The position numbers were made by a program, and so were the translations under genes. A stretch of 64,000 nt of DNA from Microbulbifer sp. TB1203 (GTDB taxonomy: Bacteria > Pseudomonadota > Gammaproteobacteria > Pseudomonadales > Cellvibrionaceae), in the NCBI RefSeq assembly GCF_030997045.1, contig NZ_CP116899.1:1674001-1738000 (forward strand). Direction: 5' to 3'. How positions within the stretch are numbered: the first letter of the stretch is position 1; each line of letters begins with the position of its first letter. Shown in pieces: positions 33,130 through 41,314 of the stretch. The notes below the pieces were generated by a model. The model was not told the origin of the DNA. It did not search any database and saw nothing but the letters and a program-made list of their open reading frames with translations.

Positions 33130-34796
33130 GGCATGGCCACCTTGTCGAAATAGACCAGGCCGTCCTCCGGCAACGGCAACTGCCCTGTGGGTGCCTCGGG
33201 GTTGGGGTCTTCGGAAAAATCCCGGCTCATGGAGATATACAAGTCCGCCAGTTCGTTCAGAGTGATGCTGTTTTTCAGTTTGTTTTCCAGCTTTCCGGCG
33301 AAGGCGTTGGCTGGGCCTTCGCTACCGCCGGCGGAACTCAACTCCTCGCCCAAGCCCTTGGCCAGGGCGGTTTGCAATTCCGCTTTGCTATTAAAGCCGC
33401 CGCCTATCTCCGCGAGCACACCGACATCCAGATCGATCGCCGCCTCAATGTCCGGGCCGTGCACCTCCAGGTCCGCGGCAATGCCCACATCCAGGTCGAT
33501 GGATGGGGGAATACACAGCTTGAGCTTGAGTAAAAACCAGAGCTGGAACAGGAACATGATGATGGGCAGGAACAGGCGGAACAGAAACAGCGCGACGATA
33601 AAGAACAGCAATATGGCAAAGAAGCAGATCTGCTGTCCCGGGCGGGTAAGCATTTCCTCGTTGATACTGGGCATATCCATACCGTCCGTGCCGAAATTCA
33701 ACGATGAATTCGCCGGCGCGATGGTCTTGACCCCGGCGCCCCGCCCCGGCGGGCCAAGATTGGCCTGGTCTTTCAGTGCCAATAGGTCCGGCATCTTGAT
33801 ATTGATCGGCTTGTGGCTTGTGCCGTCGATATCAAAAAATGCGGCCAGCCGGTAATTCTGCGTGGGCTGGCTCCACACGACTTCTCCGTGGCAACAGTTG
33901 CGCCCTCGTCCCTCGCAACAGTCCTTTTTACGGCGCACGAAGCACTGGATCTCATAGAGGTCGCTCTCATCGAACTGGGGATTGCCCAGGCTGTCGATAT
34001 CGCTGCCGGCGGTGGGCACCAGGCCGAACCAGAGGGTCTTGCCCTGAGCGGAGTGGGTGTCGTCCTGTGGATCCGGTTGCAGTGGATACAGCGGATAGAC
34101 CTTTTCGGTAATGGTTTGCGGTTTGCTTTCCACCGGCTGCCAGTTGCCGATGGCTTCGTCATTCTCACTGGGAATCCAGCCCTGGCGCTGGGCGGTGATA
34201 TGGTGGGCGACGATAAACGTCTGCAGGTCGTCGATGCTTTCCTGCAGCTCGCCCTTGAGGGACGCCACCCGCTTGTTCCCGATCTCCGCAAAAGCCTGGG
34301 AAAATACCGCAGATTTTTTCCCGTGCTTGCCTTCGAGTTTTACCAGCCGCTGCTTGACCCGGCGCAGGCGGTGCTGTTTGGCTAGGAGTTCCGGCTGCAG
34401 GGCCTTTCCCACCATCGGCACCTTGCGCCGCACCACAAAGCCGGTTTCGCATACCTGCTCCCGCCGCGCACTGGGAAAGCCCGGCGCGACGCAATGCAAT
34501 TCGCACACCACCAGGTAGAAACGGCTGTGTGCGTGCTGGAAGAGCTTCAGGCTGTCATCCAGCTGCTCACGCAGTTCCGGGGTAATGATCTTGTTGGGAT
34601 CGACACACAAACGGTCGACAAAATCCTCGCAGGCAAAACGCAGTGAATGCTGTGGTTCACGGGTGAATTTATCCATGAAACCCGCATCGCCATACTTCTG
34701 CAATATAGGCGCAGTGCTGCGGTTGGCCGGCGGACCGCCGACGGATTCGCTGCGGTACCAGGGACCAACCAGTATCCAGGGATGTCTGCTTTTCAT
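33126..34796 (-). CDS. eCIS-associated protein with central membrane segments
   Basis: A 556-aa protein, start at ATG 34796 overlapping the spike gene stop (ATGA). Residues 1-80 resemble conserved eCIS hypotheticals (MKSRHPWILVGPWYRSESV ... FTREPQHSLRFACEDFVDRL). A Cys pair (FVRRKKDCCEGRGRNCCHGE) follows later. Residues about 386-425 are very hydrophobic (ICFFAILLFFIVALFLFRLF, then LPIIMFLFQLWFLLKL), enough for two membrane passes. The C-terminal 130 residues are soluble (SIDLDVGIAADLEV). It lies between the spike and gp25 genes. A membrane-active or membrane-anchoring baseplate component is an inference. Confidence 0.65.
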   Translation of the reverse strand: MKSRHPWILVGPWYRSESVGGPPANRSTAPILQKYGDAGFMDKFTREPQHSLRFACEDFVDRLCVDPNKIITPELREQLDDSLKLFQHAHSRFYLVVCELHCVAPGFPSARREQVCETGFVVRRKVPMVGKALQPELLAKQHRLRRVKQRLVKLEGKHGKKSAVFSQAFAEIGNKRVASLKGELQESIDDLQTFIVAHHITAQRQGWIPSENDEAIGNWQPVESKPQTITEKVYPLYPLQPDPQDDTHSAQGKTLWFGLVPTAGSDIDSLGNPQFDESDLYEIQCFVRRKKDCCEGRGRNCCHGEVVWSQPTQNYRLAAFFDIDGTSHKPINIKMPDLLALKDQANLGPPGRGAGVKTIAPANSSLNFGTDGMDMPSINEEMLTRPGQQICFFAILLFFIVALFLFRLFLPIIMFLFQLWFLLKLKLCIPPSIDLDVGIAADLEVHGPDIEAAIDLDVGVLAEIGGGFNSKAELQTALAKGLGEELSSAGGSEGPANAFAGKLENKLKNSITLNELADLYISMSRDFSEDPNPEAPTGQLPLPEDGLVYFDKVAMP

Positions 34797-35461
34797 AGCA
34801 AATTCCCCACGCCGGGCGTATAGGTTGGAGAGGTGACCACGGCCTTGGCGGTCAGGGTGGTGCAATTGATAATGCCGTCGAAATTGGCCACCGGCGCCTT
34901 GACGTTGAGTATCGGCGCCTGGATGTCCACGCTCAGGTTGCCCTTGATCTCCACCACGCCGGCGGCGGTAAAGGTGATCACGTGGCCGCTGGAATGACTC
35001 AGGGTGACGGTCCTGGCGCTGTCGTCGAGCACCAACTTGTGCCCGCTCTCCATCTGCAGGGTGATCTTTGCCGCGCCCTCGGTATCGTCGAATTCCAGCA
35101 CGCTGTTGGAGCGGGTTTTCCACACGCGGATATTGTTGGCCTCCTCCGCCGCCTGGGGCAGCGCTTCGCGGCCATTCCAGCAGGCGCCGACAATATAGGG
35201 GCGGCGCAGGTTGCCCGCCTCGAAGGCCACCACCACCTGGGTGTCCTTTTCCGGCAGGGTCTGGATGCCCTGTTCGTTGTCCGCATAGGGAGACAACAGA
35301 GTTGCCCAGGCGCGCACGTCCCGGTCGCCGTCGCTACCCAGCCAGGGGAATTTCACCTCGATGCGGCCCATACTGTCCGGGTCGACAATATCGGTGACGA
35401 TAGCCGGATAGACACCGTAGTAGGCCTGCTCGCCGCCGTCCCGGGTAAAATCGTTGATCAT
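34793..35461 (-). CDS. Spike protein, gpV/gp5-like (Afp8 C-terminal-like)
   Basis: A 222-aa protein starting at ATG 35461. The OB-fold region has the phage baseplate assembly protein V pattern: YYGVYPAIVTDIVDPDSMGR, IEVKFPWLG, WATLLSPYAD, GIQTLPEKDTQVVVAFEAGN and PYIVGACWNG. The C-terminal 100 residues form the repetitive beta-helix spike (VLEFDDTEGAAKITLQMESG). It pierces the target as the tip of the tube. It overlaps the hub gene upstream and the membrane-segment gene downstream by four bases each. Confidence 0.92.
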   Translation of the reverse strand: MINDFTRDGGEQAYYGVYPAIVTDIVDPDSMGRIEVKFPWLGSDGDRDVRAWATLLSPYADNEQGIQTLPEKDTQVVVAFEAGNLRRPYIVGACWNGREALPQAAEEANNIRVWKTRSNSVLEFDDTEGAAKITLQMESGHKLVLDDSARTVTLSHSSGHVITFTAAGVVEIKGNLSVDIQAPILNVKAPVANFDGIINCTTLTAKAVVTSPTYTPGVGNLL

Positions 35462-36543
35462 GCGTAATTCCCCACTGCCGCTCTCTCTGCCCTGAACTGG
35501 GTACGGTGGCCGCTGCTCAGGTCGTAGGTGTGCGCCACCTGGGTGACGTAGTAGCCATCGCCGCTGAATACCGGGCCCATGCGCTCCAGGGTCAACTGAC
35601 CGCCCACGATCAGGTCCGGATGACCGCTGGTGACGCCGCTGATCTGCACGAAACCCCGCGCCCGGCGCAGTATTTCCGCGCGCGCCCAATCCGCCGCCTC
35701 GGCGGATTCCAGCGGCACTTCCCGCACCCGGTGGGACACCCGCTCACCGAAGGCACTGTTCAGGATCTCCACCCCGCTGCGGCCACTGGTGATCTCGCCG
35801 CGTACCGCGTCCTCGCCCGCCTCTTCATCGATCACCTCCCGGCTGGTGGCGTCATAGCCGCTGATGCGCACACTGGTGCGCTGGTGGGCGAGATCGGCGC
35901 AGGCGGTGGCCGTGATAATGTCGTTGCCGCGCACCAGGGTCATGGCCAGGCCGTCGCGCCTGTCCCGGGTCTTGAAAAACAGGCTGCTGCCGTCGGTCCA
36001 CACGTCCGCCTGCAACAGGCGCGCCCGCTCGCGCAGGAAAGCCAGGTCGCTCATATTGAGCTGCTGGATTCGATCGTAAGTCGGACCGGGGGCGTCCACT
36101 TCCGGAGTCAGCCCGTGTTCTTCGGCAACGGCACTGGCGATATCCTCGTCATTCATCTCTTCGTAGGTTTTCATTCGCCGGGTCATGCGCAGGTCCATCA
36201 GTTTGTCCTCAGCGTAGAGGCAGACTTCCGGCTCTTCCCCTTCTTCATAATTGAGTTCCAGGGCACTGATAAATCCTTCGAAAATCGTGCGCTGTCCCTC
36301 CAATGGGCCTATGGCCACTTTGATTTCCTTGCCAAAGTCGAGAATGCGACCATCCATATACAGTAGTTTTTGCTGTTGCTCTCCGGACTGCGGGCCCACC
36401 GCCACGAAGCGTGCGCGCAGGGTTTTCAGGCCATCGACCGACTCCTCACAGTGCAGGTGCATCAGGTCCCGTGTAAGCTCACCCACATCTTCGTCGTCGA
36501 CGGTAAAAACTGGGCGGGAGGCGATAAACATTGCACTAGTCAT
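35458..36543 (-). CDS. Hub protein, gpD/gp27-like (VgrG N-terminal-like)
   Basis: A 361-aa protein starting at ATG 36543. Phage late-control D/gp27 family: SRPVFTVDDEDVGELTRDLM, LEGQRTIFEGFISALEL, VCLYAEDKLMDLRMTRRMKT, YDRIQQLNMSDLAFLRERAR, and a C-terminal GDGYYVTQVAHTYDLSSGHR. It forms the trimeric hub connecting tube to spike. In some systems hub and spike are fused (VgrG); here they are separate with a four-base overlap. Confidence 0.92.
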   Translation of the reverse strand: MTSAMFIASRPVFTVDDEDVGELTRDLMHLHCEESVDGLKTLRARFVAVGPQSGEQQQKLLYMDGRILDFGKEIKVAIGPLEGQRTIFEGFISALELNYEEGEEPEVCLYAEDKLMDLRMTRRMKTYEEMNDEDIASAVAEEHGLTPEVDAPGPTYDRIQQLNMSDLAFLRERARLLQADVWTDGSSLFFKTRDRRDGLAMTLVRGNDIITATACADLAHQRTSVRISGYDATSREVIDEEAGEDAVRGEITSGRSGVEILNSAFGERVSHRVREVPLESAEAADWARAEILRRARGFVQISGVTSGHPDLIVGGQLTLERMGPVFSGDGYYVTQVAHTYDLSSGHRTQFRAERAAVGNYA

Positions 36544-36712
36544 CGAAAGCCCCTGCACTCAGGCGTCGCTCCTGTCGCTCCATTCGCTTGAGTATCGATT
36601 GCAGCTGCTCGGCCTCGCGCCAGCGCTTGTCTCCGCTCTCGTCACCACCACTGGTCGAGCTCCCGCCCTGCGGCACTATTTCCGTTACCACGTGTTCGAT
36701 ATAGGTCGGCAC
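36536..36712 (-). CDS. Small DUF5908-like eCIS protein
   Basis: A 58-codon frame starting at GTG 36712 with GAGGAG eight bases upstream: MPTYIEHVVTEIVPQGGSST ... KRWREAEQLQSILKRMERQE. It ends at TAG 36536-36538, overlapping the hub start by eight bases. The MPxxIxxxVxxxxV N-terminus with a basic helical C-terminus and the position just before the hub gene fit DUF5908, a roughly 60-aa family seen in PVC-like loci. Role unknown. It is easily missed because of its length and GTG start. Confidence 0.75.
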   Translation of the reverse strand: MPTYIEHVVTEIVPQGGSSTSGGDESGDKRWREAEQLQSILKRMERQERRLSAGAFDD

Positions 36713-36724
36713 AGTACTTTCTCC

Positions 36725-38140
36725 TCAATGGCAACCGCAGGGTTTGTGCAGCTGGCCGCAGACACCGCGGCGGCGGTCCGACTCTGCCCCGTCCGCCAGG
36801 GAGCGCGCACTTTCCCTTTTTGGCAGAGCCTCCCAGGGCGGAGTGGTTTTCTGTTTGCGGAATTGCGGACCGGCATCACCGCCGCCAGCCCGGCCGCTCG
36901 GGCCGCACACTGTGATCTCCTCCTGCGACAGCGCGGTGGGATACAGGGCGCGCAGGGGTACACCGTAGCCGTAGCTGGTGCTGCGCGGATCGGCCTTCGG
37001 GGACCTGGGCAACTGCGCAACGCCACCCGCCGGTACTGCCGATGGCGCAGCGCGGGAAAGCGGTGTGCGGGATATCGCGGGCCCCATTTGCACCGACTGG
37101 ATGCCGGCGGTCGGGGAAACTGCGAGACCAAAAGCGCTTTGCGCAGCTCCGGCGGCACTTGCGGTCTCGCGGATTTTCAGCGTTTCAACTGCGGACTGGA
37201 TTCCGCCGGCGGCGGAGATGGCAAGTCCGGCGCTGTCGCCATCAATTTTCTTGCCGGTGGATTTGCCCGCGACGTCTCCGCCGGTGGTGCCGACCGAGAC
37301 GCCGGCTCCTGCGGAAAATACCGCGCTGGCACCGATGCCCAGGGAAGCCTCCAGGGAGACGCCCGCCTTCGCCAGCACCCCGACGGAAACGCCCACCCCA
37401 AGGCTGGCACTCAGGCTTGCACTAAAACCCACTTCTATCCCCGCCTCCAGGCTCAGCCCCGCACTGAGATCGACACCGAGACCGCGCCAGGCGGAAGGGT
37501 CCAGCCCCTGCCGGGCGAGAAAATCCGGTGCGGTTTCACCGTCGAGGGCGGTATCTGTACGCTCGTTGGCGTCACCGCTTTTATTGTCTTCATTGGTGCC
37601 GCTGCCTGGCGCCGCTGCATTGTTGTCACCGGTGCCCGCGGGCTCTGAACCGGAGGAGTTCCTCTCGTCGGGATTTACATAGGTATATTTCGGGTCCTGC
37701 TCTTTGATACTGAGAGAGACCTTCGCGCGCAGCGGGGCACCGTTTGCGGCAAAATGGTCAAATTCGATATCCACACTTTCCACAACTCCGGTGATAATCA
37801 ACTGGTCCCACTGGAATTGCAGCAGCGGTGGCGCGTCGGAGGTGTTTTCCTTGGGCAGCACATATTTCTCGACGATGGCGGTTCTCGTGCGCACGGAAAC
37901 CGGTGCTTCGTCAGTGCCCTCGTCGGCGGTGTCGAACACCAGGTCCATAGACAGGCTGGTGGAGCTGGAGCCGTTGTGCTGGCGCCGCTGGCGGCCGCGG
38001 GAGCGCCCGCCGTCGGTCTGGTTCTGCAGGCGTAGCTTGAGTGACTCCGGATTGAATTGCACAGGCACAGCCTCACCTTCGGGAGTCTGGTGTTCATCCG
38101 CTCTGACTTCCTGCAATTTTGCTTTTATCAGTTCACCCAT
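36725..38140 (-). CDS. CIS tube/LysM-type adaptor (Afp7-like) with Gly/Ala-rich tail
   Basis: A 471-aa protein. Residues 1-160 match the CIS tube N-terminal family (Afp7-type): VPVQFNPESLKLRLQNQTDG, SLSMDLVFDTADEGTDE, IVEKYVLPKENTSDAPPLL, FQWDQLIITGVVESVDIEFD, GAPLRAKVSLSIKEQ. Family members often end in a LysM domain. Here residues 165-470 are instead a long Gly/Ser/Ala-rich region with repeating hydrophobic/glycine pattern (AGLSLEAGIEVGFSASLSAS) and a Pro/Arg-rich end with several Cys. It adapts tube to hub; the extension's role is unknown. Confidence 0.82.
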   Translation of the reverse strand: MGELIKAKLQEVRADEHQTPEGEAVPVQFNPESLKLRLQNQTDGGRSRGRQRRQHNGSSSTSLSMDLVFDTADEGTDEAPVSVRTRTAIVEKYVLPKENTSDAPPLLQFQWDQLIITGVVESVDIEFDHFAANGAPLRAKVSLSIKEQDPKYTYVNPDERNSSGSEPAGTGDNNAAAPGSGTNEDNKSGDANERTDTALDGETAPDFLARQGLDPSAWRGLGVDLSAGLSLEAGIEVGFSASLSASLGVGVSVGVLAKAGVSLEASLGIGASAVFSAGAGVSVGTTGGDVAGKSTGKKIDGDSAGLAISAAGGIQSAVETLKIRETASAAGAAQSAFGLAVSPTAGIQSVQMGPAISRTPLSRAAPSAVPAGGVAQLPRSPKADPRSTSYGYGVPLRALYPTALSQEEITVCGPSGRAGGGDAGPQFRKQKTTPPWEALPKRESARSLADGAESDRRRGVCGQLHKPCGCH

Positions 38141-38183
38141 AGTCCCCCCTGATTCCCTCGCCCGTTAGCAGGCCCCCACACAT

Positions 38184-38741
38184 TCAACTTTCCAAAAGGC
38201 GCAGACCCTGGTGGGCGATATGCAATTCCTCAATGGCGATATCGCCGCTTTTCGCATTCAGTTGCGGGCCGGCGATTTTCGCCGGCAGACCGCGCTCGAA
38301 AACCCATGTGGCCAGGGTTTCCCCCTCCCGCTCTCCCCTCGGGTCGAGTACCTCTATAATTCCGTCGTAGCGGGGCACCGGGCGTTTTCCGGATACCACC
38401 TTCTGTATCCACTGCCAGAGTTCCCGCTGCACCCGGTTTTCCTCTCCGTAGAACATGCCGCGCTTGAGGACAATATTGGTGTATTTGGCGCGCCCCACCC
38501 TTTGGATTACGCCGTCGTTACGCCCTCCCTCCAGGTATTCCTGGACATCCATGGAAACCTCCAGGCCGGAGCACTCCTGAAACCCGCCATCGCCGAGTAG
38601 GTTCTCGTCGGAGGCTCCCTCACCGGGTGGGGCCAGAGAATCATTCGGCCCTGTAGTACTGCCGGCCTCGATCTCCGCGGCTTTGAGCAGCGAAATGCGA
38701 AACTGGAAGTTGCCAAGCAGCCTGGGAAATCCTTCCGCCAT
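38184..38741 (-). CDS. Tail tube protein 2 (Afp5-like)
   Basis: A 185-aa protein of the T4 gp19-like tube family: FPRLLGNFQFRISLL, GGFQECSGLEVSMDVQEYLE, GGRNDGVIQRVGRAKYTNIV, LKRGMFYG, LWQWIQKV. It has a long insertion after residue 20 (TTGPNDSLAPPGEGASDENL) that is absent in tube 1. The start lies three bases after the sheath 2 stop. It probably forms the first tube ring at the baseplate. Confidence 0.9.
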   Translation of the reverse strand: MAEGFPRLLGNFQFRISLLKAAEIEAGSTTGPNDSLAPPGEGASDENLLGDGGFQECSGLEVSMDVQEYLEGGRNDGVIQRVGRAKYTNIVLKRGMFYGEENRVQRELWQWIQKVVSGKRPVPRYDGIIEVLDPRGEREGETLATWVFERGLPAKIAGPQLNAKSGDIAIEELHIAHQGLRLLES

Positions 38742-38744
38742 TGA

Positions 38745-40784
38745 CTAGGCCTCCACTGCCAGGGTGCCATCGCCGTCGTGGACGATGCGCAATACGATAA
38801 ATTCCAGCGGTTCCGCCGGTGCCACACCGATCTCCACTATCAGCTGGCCTGCATCCAGCACCCGCCGGTTGTTCAACTGTCCGTCGCAGCGCACGAAAAA
38901 TGCCTGTTCCTCGCTGGCACCCTTGAAGGCGCCGGCGATATACAGCTGTCGCAAAAAAATGTTGAGCAGATGGCGGATGCGCGACCAGAGCTGGCGATTG
39001 TTGGGCTCGAAGACCACCCACTGCATCTGCCGGCGGAGCACCCGCTGTAGCATGGTCATCAGACGGCGCACGGATAACTGCCGGTAGTCGACATCGCGGC
39101 TGAGAGTTCTCGCCGCGGAGAGCCAGATTCCGTCCCGCCGCGGCAGGAAAATATTGATCCCCAATGGATGTAATTGATCGTGGCGCTGCGGAGATATTTT
39201 TTCGTCGACGCTTACCACACTGCGCGCGAGGGCGTTGGCGGGCCCATGGGGAACGCCGAATGTGAGTTCCTGGCGGGCGATAATGCCGGCGGCCACGGCT
39301 GCCGGGTTGATGGAGATCAGCCTGTCGCGACCGTAATCCAGGTTGGAGATTTTCAGCCAGGGATAGTAAGCGGCACTGAAATCGCTGCTGAAGTGAACAC
39401 GCCAGGCGATAATCTCGCTCTGGCTGATACCGGGCGGAACGTCCAGCAGTACCACAAAATGGCGCAGGGTCTGTGCGAGATCCACCAGTGCCCTCTGCAA
39501 ATCGATGATCTGCTCCAGGTCTCCCGGCAGCTTCGGGTCCAGCAGTAACCCGGGCAGGTTGTGCTGTACCTGTTGCATTGGCTCCGGCGCGGGCGGCAGG
39601 TCCACACAGGGGGCGAATTCGGCACCGGCCAGGGACGCTACCGGTTCTTCCGGCAGGGTTTCCGACAGCGGCTCTGCCACATAGAGATCCGGCACCACTG
39701 CCAGGGACAGATCCCGCAAGTGAGTGAGTGCGCAAATGCCGTCACCGGGCTGCGGATTGCCACGCACCCAGCCGGGATCAAAAAAGTCCCCGTGAACAAT
39801 ATCCTCGTAGCGATCGAAACCACCGGCGAACAGAATCGGGTTTTCCACCAGTACCCGGTAGCAGTCCACGGGTAACCCATACGCTTCGGCGGGCGTGAGC
39901 GTGGCATCCAGCCATCCCTCTTCCGGGTTCACCAACCCGGATTGCCGGTAGAGCACATTGGCCAGCCAGCGTGGATGCTCCGGCGCCAGGCCGAGGTGGT
40001 CGAATTCCTCCCGCAGACCGCTCCCGTCCTCCAGTACCAGCTTCGCCTCCACCACCTCCGCCAGCATTGGCACGTCGCCGGCAGCGCTGTTCAGCAGCAG
40101 AAGGGTTTCCCTGCCCGTGCTCTGCGCCAAACCACGTTCACCGCGGCGCACCACGAAACGAAATTCATATTGGGGGGAGCCGCCCCCGTTCGGGATCGTC
40201 AGCCGCAGCAGGCTCCCTGCCGGGCAATGCTCATCGGCGCCAATTCTCAGTTCAGACGTGCTGCTACCCGGTTCCAGCACCAGCGGCCGGACCTGATAGC
40301 CCAGTGCCGCACGCAATTGATTGCCCCAACTTCCTTCGTTTTTCGCCGCCAGGGTAACCGCCCCACCGGAGGAAATCAGGCCGGGAATTTCTGCGCGCGC
40401 CACCGCGTGCAGATTTTTCGCATCTCCGTATTCGTGCACGATGCGCACGATATAGGCGCGGCGACCGCCCTGTTCGAAAAAACTCGCCACCGCATACGGC
40501 AGGCGTCCGGGACCCTCGAAGCCTCCGAACTGACGCCGGTAGTCGTCCCAGCTCTGCACAGCCACCGCCACTGAGCGCCGGCGAGCACGATTTACTTCCA
40601 CGTAGGCGCGGTCCCGCGAGCTGGCTTCCGGCTCCACCGGCACGCGACAGGGTCCCCGCGGCGCCACGCCGAGGAAGGCGCAGACATCCATGCGCTCCGC
40701 ACCCAGGGTACGGCGCTCTTCGTCCGACGCCCGGTAGAGATTGGGCGCTCCGAATACGGTGCCTTGTGTCAGTGCAAATGCCAT
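38745..40784 (-). CDS. Sheath protein 2 (Afp3/4-like)
   Basis: A 679-aa protein. The C-terminal sheath core is conserved: INIFLPRRDGIWLSAARTLS, DYRQLSVRRLMTMLQRVLRR, WVVFEPNNRQLWSRIRHLLN, FFVRCDGQLNN and IGVAPAEPLEFIVLRI. The N-terminal arm has FLGVAPRGP and a QFGGFEGPGRLPYAVASFFE block. It is paralogous to sheath 1 but with divergent middle domains. It likely contributes the baseplate-proximal ring or a distinct sheath layer. Confidence 0.92.
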   Translation of the reverse strand: MAFALTQGTVFGAPNLYRASDEERRTLGAERMDVCAFLGVAPRGPCRVPVEPEASSRDRAYVEVNRARRRSVAVAVQSWDDYRRQFGGFEGPGRLPYAVASFFEQGGRRAYIVRIVHEYGDAKNLHAVARAEIPGLISSGGAVTLAAKNEGSWGNQLRAALGYQVRPLVLEPGSSTSELRIGADEHCPAGSLLRLTIPNGGGSPQYEFRFVVRRGERGLAQSTGRETLLLLNSAAGDVPMLAEVVEAKLVLEDGSGLREEFDHLGLAPEHPRWLANVLYRQSGLVNPEEGWLDATLTPAEAYGLPVDCYRVLVENPILFAGGFDRYEDIVHGDFFDPGWVRGNPQPGDGICALTHLRDLSLAVVPDLYVAEPLSETLPEEPVASLAGAEFAPCVDLPPAPEPMQQVQHNLPGLLLDPKLPGDLEQIIDLQRALVDLAQTLRHFVVLLDVPPGISQSEIIAWRVHFSSDFSAAYYPWLKISNLDYGRDRLISINPAAVAAGIIARQELTFGVPHGPANALARSVVSVDEKISPQRHDQLHPLGINIFLPRRDGIWLSAARTLSRDVDYRQLSVRRLMTMLQRVLRRQMQWVVFEPNNRQLWSRIRHLLNIFLRQLYIAGAFKGASEEQAFFVRCDGQLNNRRVLDAGQLIVEIGVAPAEPLEFIVLRIVHDGDGTLAVEA

Positions 40785-40809
40785 AGGATTATCCGGGAAA
40801 AGCTGCCAC

Positions 40810-41259
40810 CTACTTGTAGGTGCATTCCTCGCAAACCAGGCTCAGTTCTTCCATCGCCACTTCGCCTCCTCCCTTGGCTGCGAGGGTGGGCCCGGTCCAT
40901 TTTTTCGGCTGGGCGTTGCGCAGCTCCCAAGAGGCGACGGCGTTGCGCGCTTCGTCCAACAGGGTAATGGTGACCAGCCGCGGTTCGTGAGCACCGTCGC
41001 CGACATTCTTCAGCCACTCGAACAGCTCCAGACTTCCCACCAGCCCGCGTTTCAAAGTGATATCGTCACTCTTGTAGGTATTGGGTACCTTGCGCACCGT
41101 GTTGAAAGGCTCGTTGCCATTCCGGTATTCAGAGTAATTCACCTCCCTTCCCAAACCGCTGCAATCGGAAAAGCCGCCAACGGTTTCCGATTCGGTACCA
41201 TTACCCAGGGACACAATAAAATTGAAGGCGCCGTAGGGGTTGTCTCTGTAGGTTGCCAT
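40810..41259 (-). CDS. Tail tube protein 1 (Afp1-like)
   Basis: A 149-aa tube protein: MATYRDNPYGAFNFIVSLG, VGGFSDCSGLGREVNYSEYR, NTYKSDDITLKRGLVGSLEL, FEWLKNV and a CEECTYK end. The size is typical. It lies directly after sheath 1, the standard order for the main polymerising pair. The CEEC motif at the C-terminus is noteworthy. A GAGGAAAG site precedes the ATG. Confidence 0.94.
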   Translation of the reverse strand: MATYRDNPYGAFNFIVSLGNGTESETVGGFSDCSGLGREVNYSEYRNGNEPFNTVRKVPNTYKSDDITLKRGLVGSLELFEWLKNVGDGAHEPRLVTITLLDEARNAVASWELRNAQPKKWTGPTLAAKGGGEVAMEELSLVCEECTYK

Positions 41260-41314
41260 CTCGCTTTCCTCGTTGATCCGTTGGCGGAAATATCAGAGTT
41301 CTCTCTATCCTGTT

